The notes beneath the pieces are model-generated. The model made no database searches. It was given only the letters and a program-made list of their open reading frames with translations, and was not told where the DNA came from. From Nilaparvata lugens (lineage: Eukaryota; Arthropoda; Insecta; Hemiptera; Delphacidae), in contig NC_052518.1 of NCBI RefSeq assembly GCF_014356525.2, positions 4,506,162 to 4,570,161 of the forward strand: 64,000 nucleotides of DNA, written 5' to 3'. Of the stretch, positions 44,916-55,880 are shown piece after piece (within the stretch, counting starts at the first letter, position 1; each line of letters starts with the position of its first letter). Position numbers and translations under genes: made by a program.

Positions 44916-46189
44916 TCTAGAACCGGAGAAAGTACTTTAAGGATACCCAACCATCGAACCACTATTTTCACAAAATCCTTTTTAGTCAGTGCATGAAATG
45001 CACTTCCTGTTTCTATCAGGTCCATCGAGAGCCGAGCGAGCTTCATTCTGACTTAAAAAAAACATTTTTTGGAACAAATGACTGAAACTGTCCGGCCCTA
45101 GAACGATCACATGACAACCATCCCTCACCCATCTCACCAATACAATCCTATAACCTGTTATAGAATAAATTGTATATAATTATATATATTATTTAAACTC
45201 ATGTTATTTTGATTATTCACTACATACTGTTGTATATTACTGAAAGTTGATTCCCCTGAACTTTTAGCCTACTCAATTCTATTAATCAATGATTTGATGC
45301 TATCTACCTATATAATTATTTTACTTTATACATTTTCTTGTTTTTTTTTTCTCTTTAATATTCATATTAATTAATTAATACTTTTACAATGTTTCCATTT
45401 ATAAATAAATCCTCCGTTGAATTAATGAAATTAACGTTTTGGTAGAGAGTTAGTGGGAAGGATATTTAGAATATTCTTTCCGAAGAATGGACATTGATAT
45501 GTCCAAAGCTTCGCCAATTTATGTAGATGCATAACAATATAATTATCTATAGTTATTATATTACAAATTACTTTTTCATATCATATAAAGTTCAATAATA
45601 ATTTTCTTAGTCTATATTATGTAAATTGATCTATAATTTTTGTATTTTTGTCATTGAATTTGATGAACAAATGATATAGACAAGCAACATCTGTATTTGA
45701 TGTGGAAAGTTTTATAAACGCATGTGTAGGATGCATAAGATGCTGGATTTGGAATTTAGGATACACGGATAGAAAGTGATATCCAACGTTCATAAAGTGT
45801 ATGTTATACATGATAAGGATATGGGGAAATAAGAAATAAAGTTATGTGCAACCAATAAATCATCTTACTTTTATAATTTATATGAGTTCTCCCTGGTGTG
45901 TCCACATCTCTGTAAGTAGAAATAGTCTAGAAGTTCCTAGACCCGTGAACGGTTCAGTAGAAAGGAGTTTCTTCCTCAAAATTGACTTCAATCTGTGAAT
46001 ATCTCCCATCCTAATGTGTGGAATTTCGTCTATGTTTGGTTTTGAAACATCAAAATCTAAAAATTTGCTTTTTGTTGGACTGGATATTTTGTGAATATTA
46101 CAAGACTTACTTCAGACTAGCTCAAAGAATTTGGGAGAGGAATAGGTTAACTTATTTCTCCTTCCCCGGGATAGGAGAAGCACACACAA
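44916..46189. other. No gene; inverted repeat partner
   Basis: 45110-45640 is the inverted partner of 41191-41990. 'gtgggaaggatatttagaatattctttcc' around 45450-45480 resembles a LINE 3' hairpin also seen at 62394. The rest is AT-rich. Confidence 0.5.
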
Positions 46190-46445
46190 GGTTGCACTCC
46201 TTTTTCTTCCTCCTCTTCTTCTTCCTCTTCTTCTTCCTCTTCTTCTTCCTCTTCTTCTTCCATTCTTCTTCCCATTCTTCTTCCCATTCTTCTTCCTCTT
46301 CTTCTTCCTCTTCTTCTTCTTCCTCTTCTTCTTCTTCCTCTTCTTCTTCTTCTTCCATTCTTCTTCCTCTTCTTCTTCCTCCTCTTCTTCCTCTTCTTCT
46401 TCCTCTTCTTCTTCCTTCCTCTTCTTCTTCTCCTCCTCCTCCTCC
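46190..46445 (+). repeat. Second polypyrimidine tract, (TTCTTCCTC)n
   Basis: About 250 bp of C/T, with 9- and 12-bp units. Frames on both strands (Ser/Leu-rich or Glu/Arg-rich) are artefacts. Confidence 0.9.
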
Positions 46446-46526
46446 TACTCCAGTCCTGTAACGTTGCCAGATCGTTTTTCAACAATGCACAAGTATGATT
46501 AATTGACAGAATAAAAATAAACATTG

Positions 46527-46765
46527 GAATAAATTTTTCTTTGGGGCTACTCTTGAATATAAATGAAAATAGAACGCTTAATAATTGGGGTTGAATCACC
46601 CTTTTTAAATTTGCTTATTGCCAACATGTTAAGGCTATTATAATGCCATTATGGAGACTTATAAATGATATTGACTTGATAATGGCATCATATAGTCGAA
46701 ACATATTGTGACTTAATAATTTTAAAAAGGATACTTAGATTTCTATTTTCATTTATAATAAGAAG
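46527..46765. mobile_element. TIR element related to 13655-13995, without guest
   Basis: 'gggctactcttgaatataaa' then 'tgaaaatagaa' on the left; the complementary 'ttctattttcatttata' ends it at about 46757. This empty relative supports the nested reading of the 13.7-kb copy. Confidence 0.55.
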
Positions 46766-46769
46766 AGCT

Positions 46770-47300
46770 ATCATTGAAAAAAGATGATACCAAGTAATCA
46801 TTATCAGTTTTTTTTTTATTCATCAAAGTAATAAATATGTATTGTCAGCATGGATAAAATCCGTTTTGAGGAGTAAGCTAGAAATGCGATAAGCATACAA
46901 GCGAATCAAAAAATCAGCTACACATGTGATCTAAGATAACAGTAAAGTAATATTGCAAGCACAAGCGAAATTTGCTGGGTTCAGCCCATTTGAAAATTAT
47001 TTCAGCTCCTCCTCAGATAATGCTGGCAAAATGCTCGTCCTCCTCAGATATAGCTGAAAGCATGCTCGGACATCTCCATCTCCTCATCAGAGTCCTCACG
47101 ACGATATGGGATCTTTTTTCCCATAGTCTTGAACATGGGGCGACCTACAGTTGAATGATCTCCACCACATGTACGACATCTAATTAACAAAATATTCAAT
47201 CTGATTATGAAAACTTATCAACTAATAATAAAAATAACGGTTGTATCAAGAAGAATGACCCAATTTTAATAGTATATTACGCTACAAGCACAGAAAGTTA
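46770..47300. other. No gene seen
   Basis: AT-rich; short 'ctcctcagata' direct repeats at 47010-47050. Confidence 0.45.
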
Positions 47301-47307
47301 GTGTTTA

Positions 47308-47372
47308 CGGTATGATGATAGTTTCCCGGGCGAGGCTTGCCGAGCCCGGGAATATGTTATCCGAATACCGTA
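47308..47372. repeat. Double hairpin
   Basis: 'tttacggtat' and 'ataccgtaaa' bracket TTTCCCGGGCGAGG and its complement at 47322-47352. A GC-rich 28-bp hairpin thus sits inside a 10-bp one. Confidence 0.75.
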
Positions 47373-47992
47373 AAGACCTTTTCGCCACACTGCACAGAAA
47401 GCAGCTGTTTTCCAGTCCCTACGTAAATCTGAAAGACCTTGTTTGCAGACAACGTCAGAAAAGGGTTTCTTTTCCGGTCTAGGCCAGAAAGTTGTCTCTT
47501 TCCAGCTGCTCATGGAAGTAGTTAATAAGTCATCTGCTAGATCGGGCGAGTGTCCACTTTCATCATCAGCTAAAGTCGCCATGATTTCAGTTCCAGTTTC
47601 GAATCAAACTAATTCGCTTCGCAACCAGTTCTATTCAATTATTTATTGTTGATTAGTGCATTCCGAATTTTCAAAAATGCTTGAAGATGACTGTGGTATT
47701 CCAAGTGAAATTTTAAAAGAATCTGAAATCCTGACTTCAAATCTTCTACCACTAAAATCAAGAGATAGGTACGATAGCTTAACGAGTATTCTTTATTTTG
47801 TATTCTTTATTTATTTTGTCAGCAATACCTGTAGTGTGGCGAAAAATATCGTTCGCACAACGGGCAAAAATGTTTTTCCATCTCTCAATCTTTTCTAGTC
47901 CTCGGCCTACGGCCTCGGACTTGAAAACCGATTTCGAGCTGGAAAAATCTCATTTTCTGCTCTAGGTGCGAAATATACTATTTCGCCACACT
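47369..47992 (-). mobile_element. Family D element, copy 1
   Basis: On the minus strand this has the same order as 60448-61037: a 'gtgcgaaatatac' end, 'gtcctcggcctacggcctcg' hairpin, and 'cgtagggactggaaaacagc'-type block ending GTGTGGCGAAAA. Between them, 47430-47830 is extra sequence. A smaller inverted repeat (47819-48005, AATACCTGTAGTGTGGCG) is embedded. No transposase. Confidence 0.6.
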
Positions 47993-47999
47993 ACAGGTA

Positions 48000-48173
48000 T
48001 AGCTGACGCCAAAAAGTTAGACGGTTTTGTGGGTCTCTTGTGCCTTCCAACAGCTGATGTTGTCAAGTAGAGTTGTCATCTAGCTTGGCAATAAATAGAT
48101 GCATTGCAACAGCTGTGAGTAGGTTACACCATGTGACCCACGAAGCCCCCTAACTTTTTGGCATTAGCTATAT
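48000..48173. mobile_element. Small TIR element (MITE), ~40-bp TIRs
   Basis: 'tagctgacgccaaaaagtta' on the left pairs with 'taactttttggcattagcta' on the right, with TA on both sides. About 174 bp, non-coding. Confidence 0.7.
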
Positions 48174-48344
48174 AAGAATAATAAATCGAATAAGAATGTT
48201 TTATGAGGGTGGGGGAGAAAACTTTGATGTCTCATATCTGAAGAACCAGTCGTAGGGTACTCAAAGTGGGGTGGAAATTTCCGATCTCACCCTTCTGAAC
48301 ACAATGCACCATATGGCACAGTTGTCCAAACACATTTTCAAAAA

Positions 48345-48490
48345 GCGGCCGGAAAAGGTACTCTTTCCGGCCTTAGCCAGAAAGAAGCCTGTTCTGACGT
48401 CAGGCAAGAGTCGTCTGCAAACAATGTCTTTCAGATCTACGTAGGGACTGGAAAACAGCTGCTTTCTGTGCAGTGTGGCGAAAACTTATT
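48345..48490 (+). repeat. Family D fragment
   Basis: Matches 60900-61037: 'actctttccggcct', 'cagatctacgtagggactgg' and 'gcagtgtggcgaaaa'. Abuts the palindrome at 48491. Confidence 0.75.
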
Positions 48491-48561
48491 TTTGAAAATG
48501 GTGTACACAAACCAATTTTACATCAAATTACTCAGAGAAGTATCAAGCTAATGATGATGTA

Positions 48562-48711
48562 TTATAAGTGTTGTATGTGCCCTCCTTTTGAGGCTCGGAC
48601 GACATCTAGACGGTAGCCAAATTCATCCCAGACTGTTCGCAAGATGTCTTCTCGGACTGTAGCTACTGAATCAGTTATCCTGGTTTTTAGCTCCTCAATA
48701 AAAAGTGCTAA
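48562..48711 (-). pseudogene. DDE transposase C-terminal tail, intact 49 codons
   Basis: Reads LALFIEELKTRITDSV, REDILRTVWDEFGYRLDV and SKGGHIQHL followed by TAA, with no break. This Trp/Tyr pattern and the 'GGHIxHL' end are what I recall from the C-terminus of arthropod Tc1/mariner (IS630)-type transposases. The catalytic domain is absent: the frame begins at the palindrome loop. It cannot be functional alone. Confidence 0.5.
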
Positions 48712-48750
48712 GGGAGAAACATGAACACAATCTTCAACATTGTTCCTCCC

Positions 48751-48907
48751 TTAGCACTTGATATTGAGAAGCTAAAAACCAGGATATAACAGAACTGATA
48801 CAGTAGCTACAGTCCGAGAAGATATCTTGCGAACAGTCTGGGATGAATTTGGCTACCGTCTAGATGTCGTCCGAGCCTCAGAAGGAGGGCACATACAACA
48901 CTTATAA
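48751..48907 (+). pseudogene. Inverted copy of the same transposase tail, frameshifted
   Basis: Begins LALDIEKLKTRI, hits TAA, then after indels resumes REDILRTVWDEFGYRLDV and GGHIQHL with stop at 48905-48907. The arm on the other strand keeps its frame, so this arm has decayed more or carried the damage before duplication. Confidence 0.5.
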
Positions 48908-49133
48908 TACATCATCTTAAACTTGATACTTCTATGAGTAAGTTTATGTAAAATTGGTTTGTGTACATCATTTTGAAAAAGAAATATAACTTACTTATAG
49001 AACACTTATAATACATCCTCATAGACTTGATACTTCTGTAGGTAAATTGATGTAAAATTGGTTTGTGTACACCATTTTTTAAAACAAAATATAACTGTTT
49101 AAAATTGGGTAATTCTTTTTGAAACACCCGGTT
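48897..49133 (+). repeat. ~100-bp tandem duplication and transposon-like terminus
   Basis: 'aacacttataatacatc' at 48897 and again near 49002, each followed by 'gtaaaattggtttgtgtaca'. The end 'ttttgaaacacccgg' at 49110-49130 resembles termini of mariner-like elements; no opposite terminus was found. Confidence 0.6.
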
Positions 49134-49204
49134 TATATTCTTAACGAATAAAGTAATATAAATAAATATTTTTAACGAAATTAACAGTAAATTAATGTAG
49201 CATA

Positions 49205-49808
49205 AGATACACCAGTATCAGCTACCCTCTATAGAAGGCAGTGACAATGCTGAGAATCGGTAACACCGTTCTCAGGCTGTCCTTCTCCAGCTCCACAACG
49301 TTGCCAGATTGTTGTCGACAATGTGGAAATATGTTTAGTATATAGAATGTTTAGTATATAGAATCTCGATTATGAAAACTTATTATTAAATCATGATTTT
49401 TTTTGACAAATAAAATTTTATTGATATTGTAAACAATAATGAAATATTAATACTACATCAGATATACCAATATCAACTACACTAACTAGAAGGCAGAGAA
49501 TCGGCAACACCGTTCTCAGGCTATCCTTTTCCAGCTCCGCAACGTCGCTAGATCGTTTTTAAAATTGAAGAATTATAATTAAAAAAATATTAAATTTGAT
49601 CTTGATCATAAAAATTATTATTAAATCATGAAAAATATGTTTACTTGACAAATAGAATGTAATTGATTATCCTACACAAAAATGAACTGTACATGTTATA
49701 TAATAATAAAAGTATCATCTATAGAAGGCAGTGACAAGGCAGAGATTCGGCAACACCGTTCTCTCATCTTTCTACACTTCCATTATAGCTTGGATCTTAC
49801 CATAGTTT
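49205..49808 (-). repeat. Three tandem partial family B-related copies
   Basis: 'ctatagaaggcag' and 'ggcaacaccgttctc' recur at about 49230-49275, 49488-49520 and 49719-49770, spaced about 240 bp. The last ends with a family B terminus (ATTATAGCTTGGATC then TATAG-like). Confidence 0.65.
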
Positions 49809-49950
49809 GAATTCTCTCATCTGGATCTAACACTCACGAAACAACATAAATCGTTGTTTGGAATGGATAAATTATTCATCTCTAGTGAAATAAATGTAAC
49901 TGATTCATTCTCTCACTCACTCATTCATAATCAACTGAACTGAAAGTCTA

Positions 49951-50172
49951 GTGAATATTATTTGTCATGTATTTGTCAGTTGGCCATCTAGAGGCGCAGT
50001 AAGAACGGATGTGAAATATACTTCCAAAGTACGTCCAGAATCTAAGTTTTTCCAATCTCATTTGCGTTTTCTCAGATCAAGAGCAAAATTGCATGATGAA
50101 TTGTTAAGATATAGTGATTGGGGTTTCAGATTAGAGTTTGTAAGAGAAGCTACAAATAGAAGACCAGATTAA
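49951..50172 (+). CDS. Unrecognised coding-like frame, possible terminal exon
   Basis: 73 codons with protein-like composition in the middle: VRTDVKYTSKVRPESKFF, QSHLRFLRSRAKLHDELL, YSDWGFRLEFVREATN. I do not recognise the family. An acceptor-like 'tatttgtcag' ends at 49980, in frame. The TAA at 50170 is followed by more frame-compatible codons (YVKNYLES) up to a MITE at 50199, so the stop may be natural or a late mutation. Downstream DNA (51446-52010), after removal of two MITEs, is purine-rich, with AATAAA near 51978. It could be a host last exon or a transposon relic. Confidence 0.3.
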   Translation: MNIICHVFVSWPSRGAVRTDVKYTSKVRPESKFFQSHLRFLRSRAKLHDELLRYSDWGFRLEFVREATNRRPD

Positions 50173-50198
50173 TATGTAAAAAACTATTTAGAAAGTAA

Positions 50199-50341
50199 GT
50201 CTGGTTACACACACATCGATTTTTACCGTCCTTATAATTCTATTAGATTAAACAGATTATGTTTGTCAAGTTCCGTTTATTCTGATGAAATTCATAAGGC
50301 ATAAATCGAACGTTCAAAAATCAATGTGTGTGTAACTGGCT
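50199..50341. mobile_element. Small MITE, TTACACACACAT termini
   Basis: 143 bp, with inverted ends GTCTGGTTACACACACAT and the complement of ATGTGTGTGTAACTGGCT. Flanks are TAA on the left and TTA on the right, so a TWA-type 3-bp duplication with one change is possible. Confidence 0.65.
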
Positions 50342-50363
50342 TTAGACAAACTGAGAGCATTTA

Positions 50364-51442
50364 GGGCCGATTTTCGAGCTCGGGATCTATAAGTTCTGGA
50401 CTTACAGAGTCCAGAACTAAAATAATCTCTCAAGTCTAAATTGACTTTCTGAGTCACGATTTTATCTTCTAAACTCCGGGGTCTATTAAGTTCTCGACTT
50501 ATTTGAGTCCAGGACTTTAACGCAGTAAACATGAGGGAAATTCACAATATTTTGCTGTTGTATTGTCGGCATTATAGCAAAACGGAAACAGCTGATTGCA
50601 GCGGGATAATTCAAATGAGCATGCTCTCCAAACTTTTTTGTAAAATTAAGTTTCGATTTCTTGTAGGCCTATTCAAAACAAAACCTTTGAAAGGTGAATG
50701 AATAAACATTTCATTTTATGTTATGCTATTATTGATCATTGATCCTAACCAGTCATTTTGGAATAAAAATTTCATTAGGGTATTGAGTTTGGAAAGTATT
50801 TGTTTTGAAAAGAAGTGGAATAATAATTTATTATTATTATCAATATGTTGGATATGACATGATTAATAACATTCAGATTGGAATATAAATTCCAAGGCAA
50901 TCCTTGTATTATTTTTCTTGAACATTTTCAGGTTATGTCATATTCGTAAAATAAGGTTAGTTTTTTAAGCATAATTCTGATACAATTTTATTGCAAAATG
51001 AACTTGCAAACTATAATAATTATGAATTTAGATGGACTAATCGAAATAATTTAGGTATTCCATGACATCTATTTGGCTATTCATCTACTCCAAAACAATA
51101 ACTGAATTGTGTTCGCTCAGTTAAGTCTAGAACTTGAATTTTAACCCTACCCCAGTCGAGGGTTTAGAATCACGCTGTTTTGATTCCTGGACTAAACGAT
51201 TTTTGATAAATCCTTGACTCGGAAAGAGGCGAGAATCTAATTCACGTCTTGGACTTATAAGCCCTTCACTCAGAAAGCGAAATTATAAACTCCAGGGTCT
51301 AACGTGATCCATAAACTCCAGAGTCTATTCAAGTCCTCGACTACGTTAACGCTCTGACTCGGAAAACCAATTTTCTGACTCCAGAGTTTAAAGCTAGTTA
51401 AAGTCTAGAACTTAGCTAAATTCCGAGCTCGGAAACCGGCCC
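50364..51442. mobile_element. Non-autonomous PIF/Harbinger-like element, 1,079 bp
   Basis: Starts GGGCCGATTTTCGAGCTCGG and ends CCGAGCTCGGAAACCGGCCC, flanked by TTA on both sides (50361-50363, 51443-51445). Subterminal regions repeat 'agtccaggact'/'gagtctattcaagtcctcgac' variants many times in both orientations, possibly transposase-binding sites. The interior is AT-rich with no transposase. A solo right end is at 20793-20868. Confidence 0.8.
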
Positions 51443-51445
51443 TTA

Positions 51446-52010
51446 GAGTATACAAAAAGTTCTTCAAGAACGGAAAAATTCGTTTTTTAAAGTCATAAGG
51501 TTGAACAGAGAGAGGTAGACAGAGACAAAACTCAAGTATCTTGTCAAGAAATAGACAGCTAAACAGGAAAGATAAAGCGAAGGTGAAAGTAAGATAAAGG
51601 AAGGATAAAGATAAGATAAGGATAAAGGTAACCAAGGAGAAGGAGAAAAGAATGTAGGTGAAACATCATTCTTGCAATTTCATTGCAAGAGATAATGGAA
51701 GTAGAGAGATAATCTGAAAATGTAAAAATGAAGAAATTTGAAGACTGCGAAATTGAGACTTCAAACTTGAAGAAACTTGAAACTTTTGCACACAGGGAGG
51801 AAGATGAATCATTTAAGCCGGAAACATCTTGAAAACTGGAACAAAAAGGAATTAAAAATTTGATAAACATCATTAAGCAAAATAGTTGAAAATTCAGTCT
51901 CAGGAAGAAAGGGTGTAGACACGTGTCGAAGAGGTTCAGTAGAGTAATTGGAAGTAATATAGTAATTTGTTCAACGAATAAAGAAATATATGTGAAAGAA
52001 GAATGTAGTG
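51446..52010 (+). other. Purine-rich stretch, no frame
   Basis: Strong A/G bias on the plus strand ('ggaaagataaagcgaagg', 'gataaggataaagg'), ending near AATAAAGAAATA (51977). It might be the 3' UTR of the frame at 49951. No independent support. Confidence 0.3.
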
Positions 52011-52090
52011 TAATGGTTACCTCTGATGTGGTTGCCTCACCACATTATTATTATCAAATATTTATTATTCTACAAAAACCCAAATTAGAT

Positions 52091-53097
52091 TATAGTTAGG
52101 CCCACGTTATAATGGCAGTGTCTGATTAGCAATGGTACTGCTATCCTTGTCTATCATTCAAAAAAGCGGATAGCACTATCTCTTTCTTGCTTTGCTCTGT
52201 TGCGAGATCGCCTTTTAACAATATAGAATTGATAGTTTATTAACAAAATATTACATCTTAATTATTAAAATTTATTATGAAATTATTGAAAATATTATTT
52301 CTTGCTTAAGGCTGTGCAAAGGCTAAAAATAAACTTTCTACTGGTGATATTTTTCAAAGTTTTTTGATTTTTATATCATCAAGCTATCAAAATGAAAAAG
52401 TTTTCTCAGGAAAATTTTTTTTCCAATCATTTCTTTTTGAGATATGAGTGCCTTAAGTTTGAATTTTTGGGACAGAACATTTCAAATTCGGTAAGATATA
52501 AATCCATGAGATTTCGAGGATGGATTCTTCATGGTATTGTTGATCTAGTAAAACAAAAATGTTCTAGGAATATCAATTTTTGAAAAAGTTATTCAATTTA
52601 CCAAAAATAACTCAACTTAAAGTTATTTTTGGTTATTTTTAGCTAATTGAATTAGTAAAATATCTTAAAAATTTATATTTTCAGAAAAATCTTGTTTTAC
52701 TGAATCAACAAAATACCATGAAGAATCTATCCTCTAAATGTGATGGATTTATCTCTTACCGAATTTGAAATGTTCTTTCCCAAAAATTTAAACTTTAGGC
52801 GCTCTTATCTCAAAAAGTAATGATCGGGAAAAAAAAGTTTTTCTGTGAAATCTTTTTCATTTTGATAGCTTGATGATAAACAAATTGGGAAATATGTCGA
52901 GTAGGAAGATTATTTTTAGCCTTTGCACAACCTTAATAAAATATAATTGATTATTTTCAACGAGAATGAACCGTTGATATCACATCAATGAACCTGTATC
53001 AGCTACCATCTATAGAAGGCATTGACAAGACAGAGGATCGGCAACGTTTTTCTCCTATCTTCCTCCCCTGCCATTATAACGTGGACCCTATTATAGT
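52091..53097 (-). mobile_element. Family B element, copy 2, containing a foldback
   Basis: Ends TATAGTTAGGCCCACG and CGTGGACCCTATTATAG are inverted. Landmarks run in reverse order to 33948-35430. The body is interrupted at 52310-52932 by a foldback with TTAA duplication. Removing it restores a sequence matching the other copies ('cttgcttaataaaatataattga'). Confidence 0.8.
52310..52932. mobile_element. Foldback with ~300-bp arms and TTAA target duplication
   Basis: Starts GGCTGTGCAAAGGCTAAAAA, ends with its near complement, and is flanked by TTAA on both sides (52306-52309, 52933-52936). TTAA duplications are typical of piggyBac-type insertion. The arms (to about 52620 and from about 52640) make almost the whole element a hairpin. 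No coding. Confidence 0.8.
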
Positions 53098-53099
53098 AG

Positions 53100-53660
53100 A
53101 TATTAGTTTGTTTGTATAAACCAGCATTATATTGATATTGGCTCGATAACTTTGGTCTTCACTACATTGTGAGCTTCATTCCAGTTTCACAACGACGAAT
53201 TTGTTCAGACATTCTAGATCATTATTCTTTTGTTCATTTTCTGGAAAAGCTAGTTGTCAACCCTGAGGGAAGACAGCCGAAGCAAACCCCTTCTACCATC
53301 CATTATTCACCCATTATAGACTTCCCTACCAATATTCCTGAAACATTAAATTTCATAAAGCTGCATTGTTGTTCATTTAAGATAATCCTCATTATCAGAT
53401 TTTCATCCATTCAAAACAAAGGCTCACAGAAACCCTATGAAATATAATATCTGTCAAGGGATTTTGCAGTGAGGGCCTTCTGCGTGCTATCTTACACTAA
53501 TTATCAAGCCTCATTATGTTGAAATTGAATATCTATCAGCTAAATCTCTGTAATTACGGAAATCTAATCCCAACCCTCTTCTACATTGTTGACATTACCA
53601 AAATTTAATTCTTGAAACGAAGATGAATTCTTTTGTTATCTCCTCGGTAATAGGGTCTTA
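53100..53660. other. No gene seen
   Basis: A 92-codon frame at 53169-53447 is unsupported. 'ttgatattggctcgataac' at 53131 recurs near 63147-63170 with diverged flanks, suggesting an old dispersed repeat. Confidence 0.4.
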
Positions 53661-53690
53661 TTTATCGTGAAGTCTACGTTTATTATAAAA

Positions 53691-54584
53691 ATGTGGTGTG
53701 GTACACTCACACAACTTTCCTTGCTCATTGATCTATAAGCCTCATTAACGAGGATAATTTAGAGAATAACATTATGCCGATTGGCGGCTGAATAATTTTA
53801 TTAAAACTACGATTATACTATTGTGATTGTGTTCAGAGTACATTTTCCTTTGTTTGAATTATGAAATTTGAGGATTTTTTAAAAGTTGTCAAAACAGCTG
53901 TTCTACAAATAAAATATCGACATGTGTTCTTTTGAATAAACTGCTCTACCTACCTACCTCACGCACGAGAAGGAGGTTACAAAGTAAATTTCTCAGGGAT
54001 GGGGTGGACCTCCTGTTAGTTTCCCAGGGAGGAGACCCATGCCAGTTAATGGAGCTGAAAAATAGCTATACAGGGTATGAATTTGAAAAAATCGGTCAAG
54101 TCATTTTTGAGAAAATCGTGATAGAAATTTAACAAAATTCATTTTTCTCAGGAATATTACGGAGCTCCTGCGATTTTCCCTGAAATGAGACTCATGTCAG
54201 TTGATAGGGCTTATAAAAAGCTATCTAGGGTATAAATTTGAAAAAAATCGTTAGAGCCGTTTTCGAGAAAACCGTGAAAAACATGGTTTTATAGTAATTA
54301 TCCGCCATTTTTTCCGTCATCTTGAATTGAATTTTATTGAATTTCTTATTGTCGGATCCTCATGGTATAAGGACCTTAAGTTTAAAATTTCAAGTCAATC
54401 GGTTAATTAGGAATGGAGTTGTGTTCACAGACATACACACATACACGCACACACACCAACACCCAAAAATAATGTTTTTGGGCTCAGGGGACCTTGAAAC
54501 GTATAGAAAACTTGAAATTAGGGTACCTTAATTTTTTTTGGAAAGCAATACTTTCCTTACCTATGTTAATAGGGAAAGGAAAGT
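53691..54584 (-). repeat. Family L repeat, inverted, diverged copy C
   Basis: The right half (54240-54584) matches 24490-25000 in reverse, including 'ggtaccttaatttttttt' and the degenerate CA run. The left end has the 'gtggtgtggtacactcacac' terminus. The middle differs from copies A and B. AAAAAT-type sequence flanks both sides. Confidence 0.65.
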
Positions 54585-54868
54585 AAAAATAGCAGTGTAG
54601 AAATGATATGAGAACAGTGTTGCTGATTCTCTGCCTTTTATAGAAGAGAGCTGATACCAGTGAATAGATAGCTAGATAATTGCCTTCATTTATCACACTT
54701 TAAAATATTAATGAGTGTATTATTAGCAAAATATTGAAAAGAGTTGTGGGCGAAGTTGAGGCAATAAGAGCCTCCCTCCTCTTCCACTCAACCACAAATA
54801 TCTTATGTAATAATAAGTTGATATTATCAACTCTTCATTCTTGTTAAAAGTAATAAATAATTTTTTAT

Positions 54869-55647
54869 TGAATGAAAAAGACTGAGAAATTGTCAAAAAA
54901 CCACAGATTTATTGATACTTAGAAAGACTGGTTTCGGTTATTACTGCATTGTCAATCTCTGATAAACTAAAACTAAATACAAGAGCAGCAGAATTCATAC
55001 TAGTAGGCGAGTACTGATATTGGTCAAGGCATGAACGCCTGCCATTGGCCCAGCTAGACAGTCTCCTCCCACTCAACGGTGTAACAAAATGGCGGCTTAA
55101 GCAAAAGACTCGCCATGATAACAAAATTTACTTCCAGTACAAAATAAGAACCAAGAAAAGTGTACATATTTGAACTTTTGTGTTTTTATTAATCGACAAT
55201 GTCTATCCGGTATATACACTGGTCACAGACAGAAGAAAAATTGAATTGAATTGAAAAACAAGTGGAAGATAATAGAACAAATATGTGAATGGAAAAACTA
55301 TTGACTAATGTATGCTTACAAGGTTATGATAGAACTAAATTTGTAGTGTTGTATTGGTTGAAATGAATCTGGTTATTTAAACTACACTGGGAATTCTCCT
55401 CAATTACTCTTGTTATTTCTAAAGCCTCTGAATATTCAAAGATCTGCCTTTGTTATTAACATACTCAACTGTGAACTTGTGATTATTTGTTCATGCCCTT
55501 GACCAATAGCAGCAATTGCCTACTAGTATAAATTCTGCTGCTCTTGTATTTAGTTTTAGTTTATCAGAGATTGACAATGGTGTAACAACCGGAACCTGAG
55601 TATCAAGAAATCTGTGGTTTTTGACAATTTCTTAGTCTTTTTCATTT
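54869..55647. mobile_element. Family H foldback, ~165-bp arms
   Basis: 'aatgaaaaagactgagaaa' opens and 'ttcttagtctttttcattt' closes. Arms 54869-55034 and 55490-55647 share 'atctctgataaac' and 'agagcagcagaa'. The interior is unpaired. One-armed relative at 28061-28327. Confidence 0.8.
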
Positions 55648-55880
55648 AATATGAATAATTACCACAATATCAACTTCTCAACTACAAAAAAGTGAAATAA
55701 TTTTTTGTCATAAAATAATATGTTACAATGACTTGACAATGAATTTTCATCATTGAGCTTGAATATTCCGTTGATTAATCATTGAGAAACGTTCTGGAAA
55801 TGTTGGAGAGCTAGAAAAGGATAGCGTTGTTTGCTTTGTCGAATGATAAACAAGGATAGTGTGGACCTCACTTTAGAGTT

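Larger units (their letters stand above)
48491..48976. repeat. Palindrome built from a transposase C-terminus
   Basis: Arms about 48491-48716 and 48745-48976 with a 28-bp loop. Each arm contains the same coding tail and downstream sequence (see 48562-48711 and 48751-48907), duplicated head to head. The right arm continues into a tandem copy and an end resembling a mariner-type terminus. Confidence 0.85.
53665..55880 (+). mobile_element. Family B element, copy 4, with two guests
   Basis: The left end (GTGAAGTCTACGTTTATTAT, 53668-53687) is separated by a family L copy (53691-54584) from the next part ('agcagtgtagaaatgatatg', 'ctgccttttatagaag'). The body is then interrupted by family H (54869-55647), and the right end is GTGTGGACCTCACT at 55858-55871. 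The order of landmarks fits only if both insertions are removed. Confidence 0.6.

Noticed and set aside
44211..44996. 261-codon plus-strand ORF, and Lys/Arg-rich minus ORF at 44714-45046
   Set aside because: Translation of a polypyrimidine microsatellite; low-complexity Ser/Leu/Phe or Lys/Arg runs with no domain.
46018..46599. 147- and 150-codon ORFs on both strands
   Set aside because: Same cause: both translate the second C/T tract.
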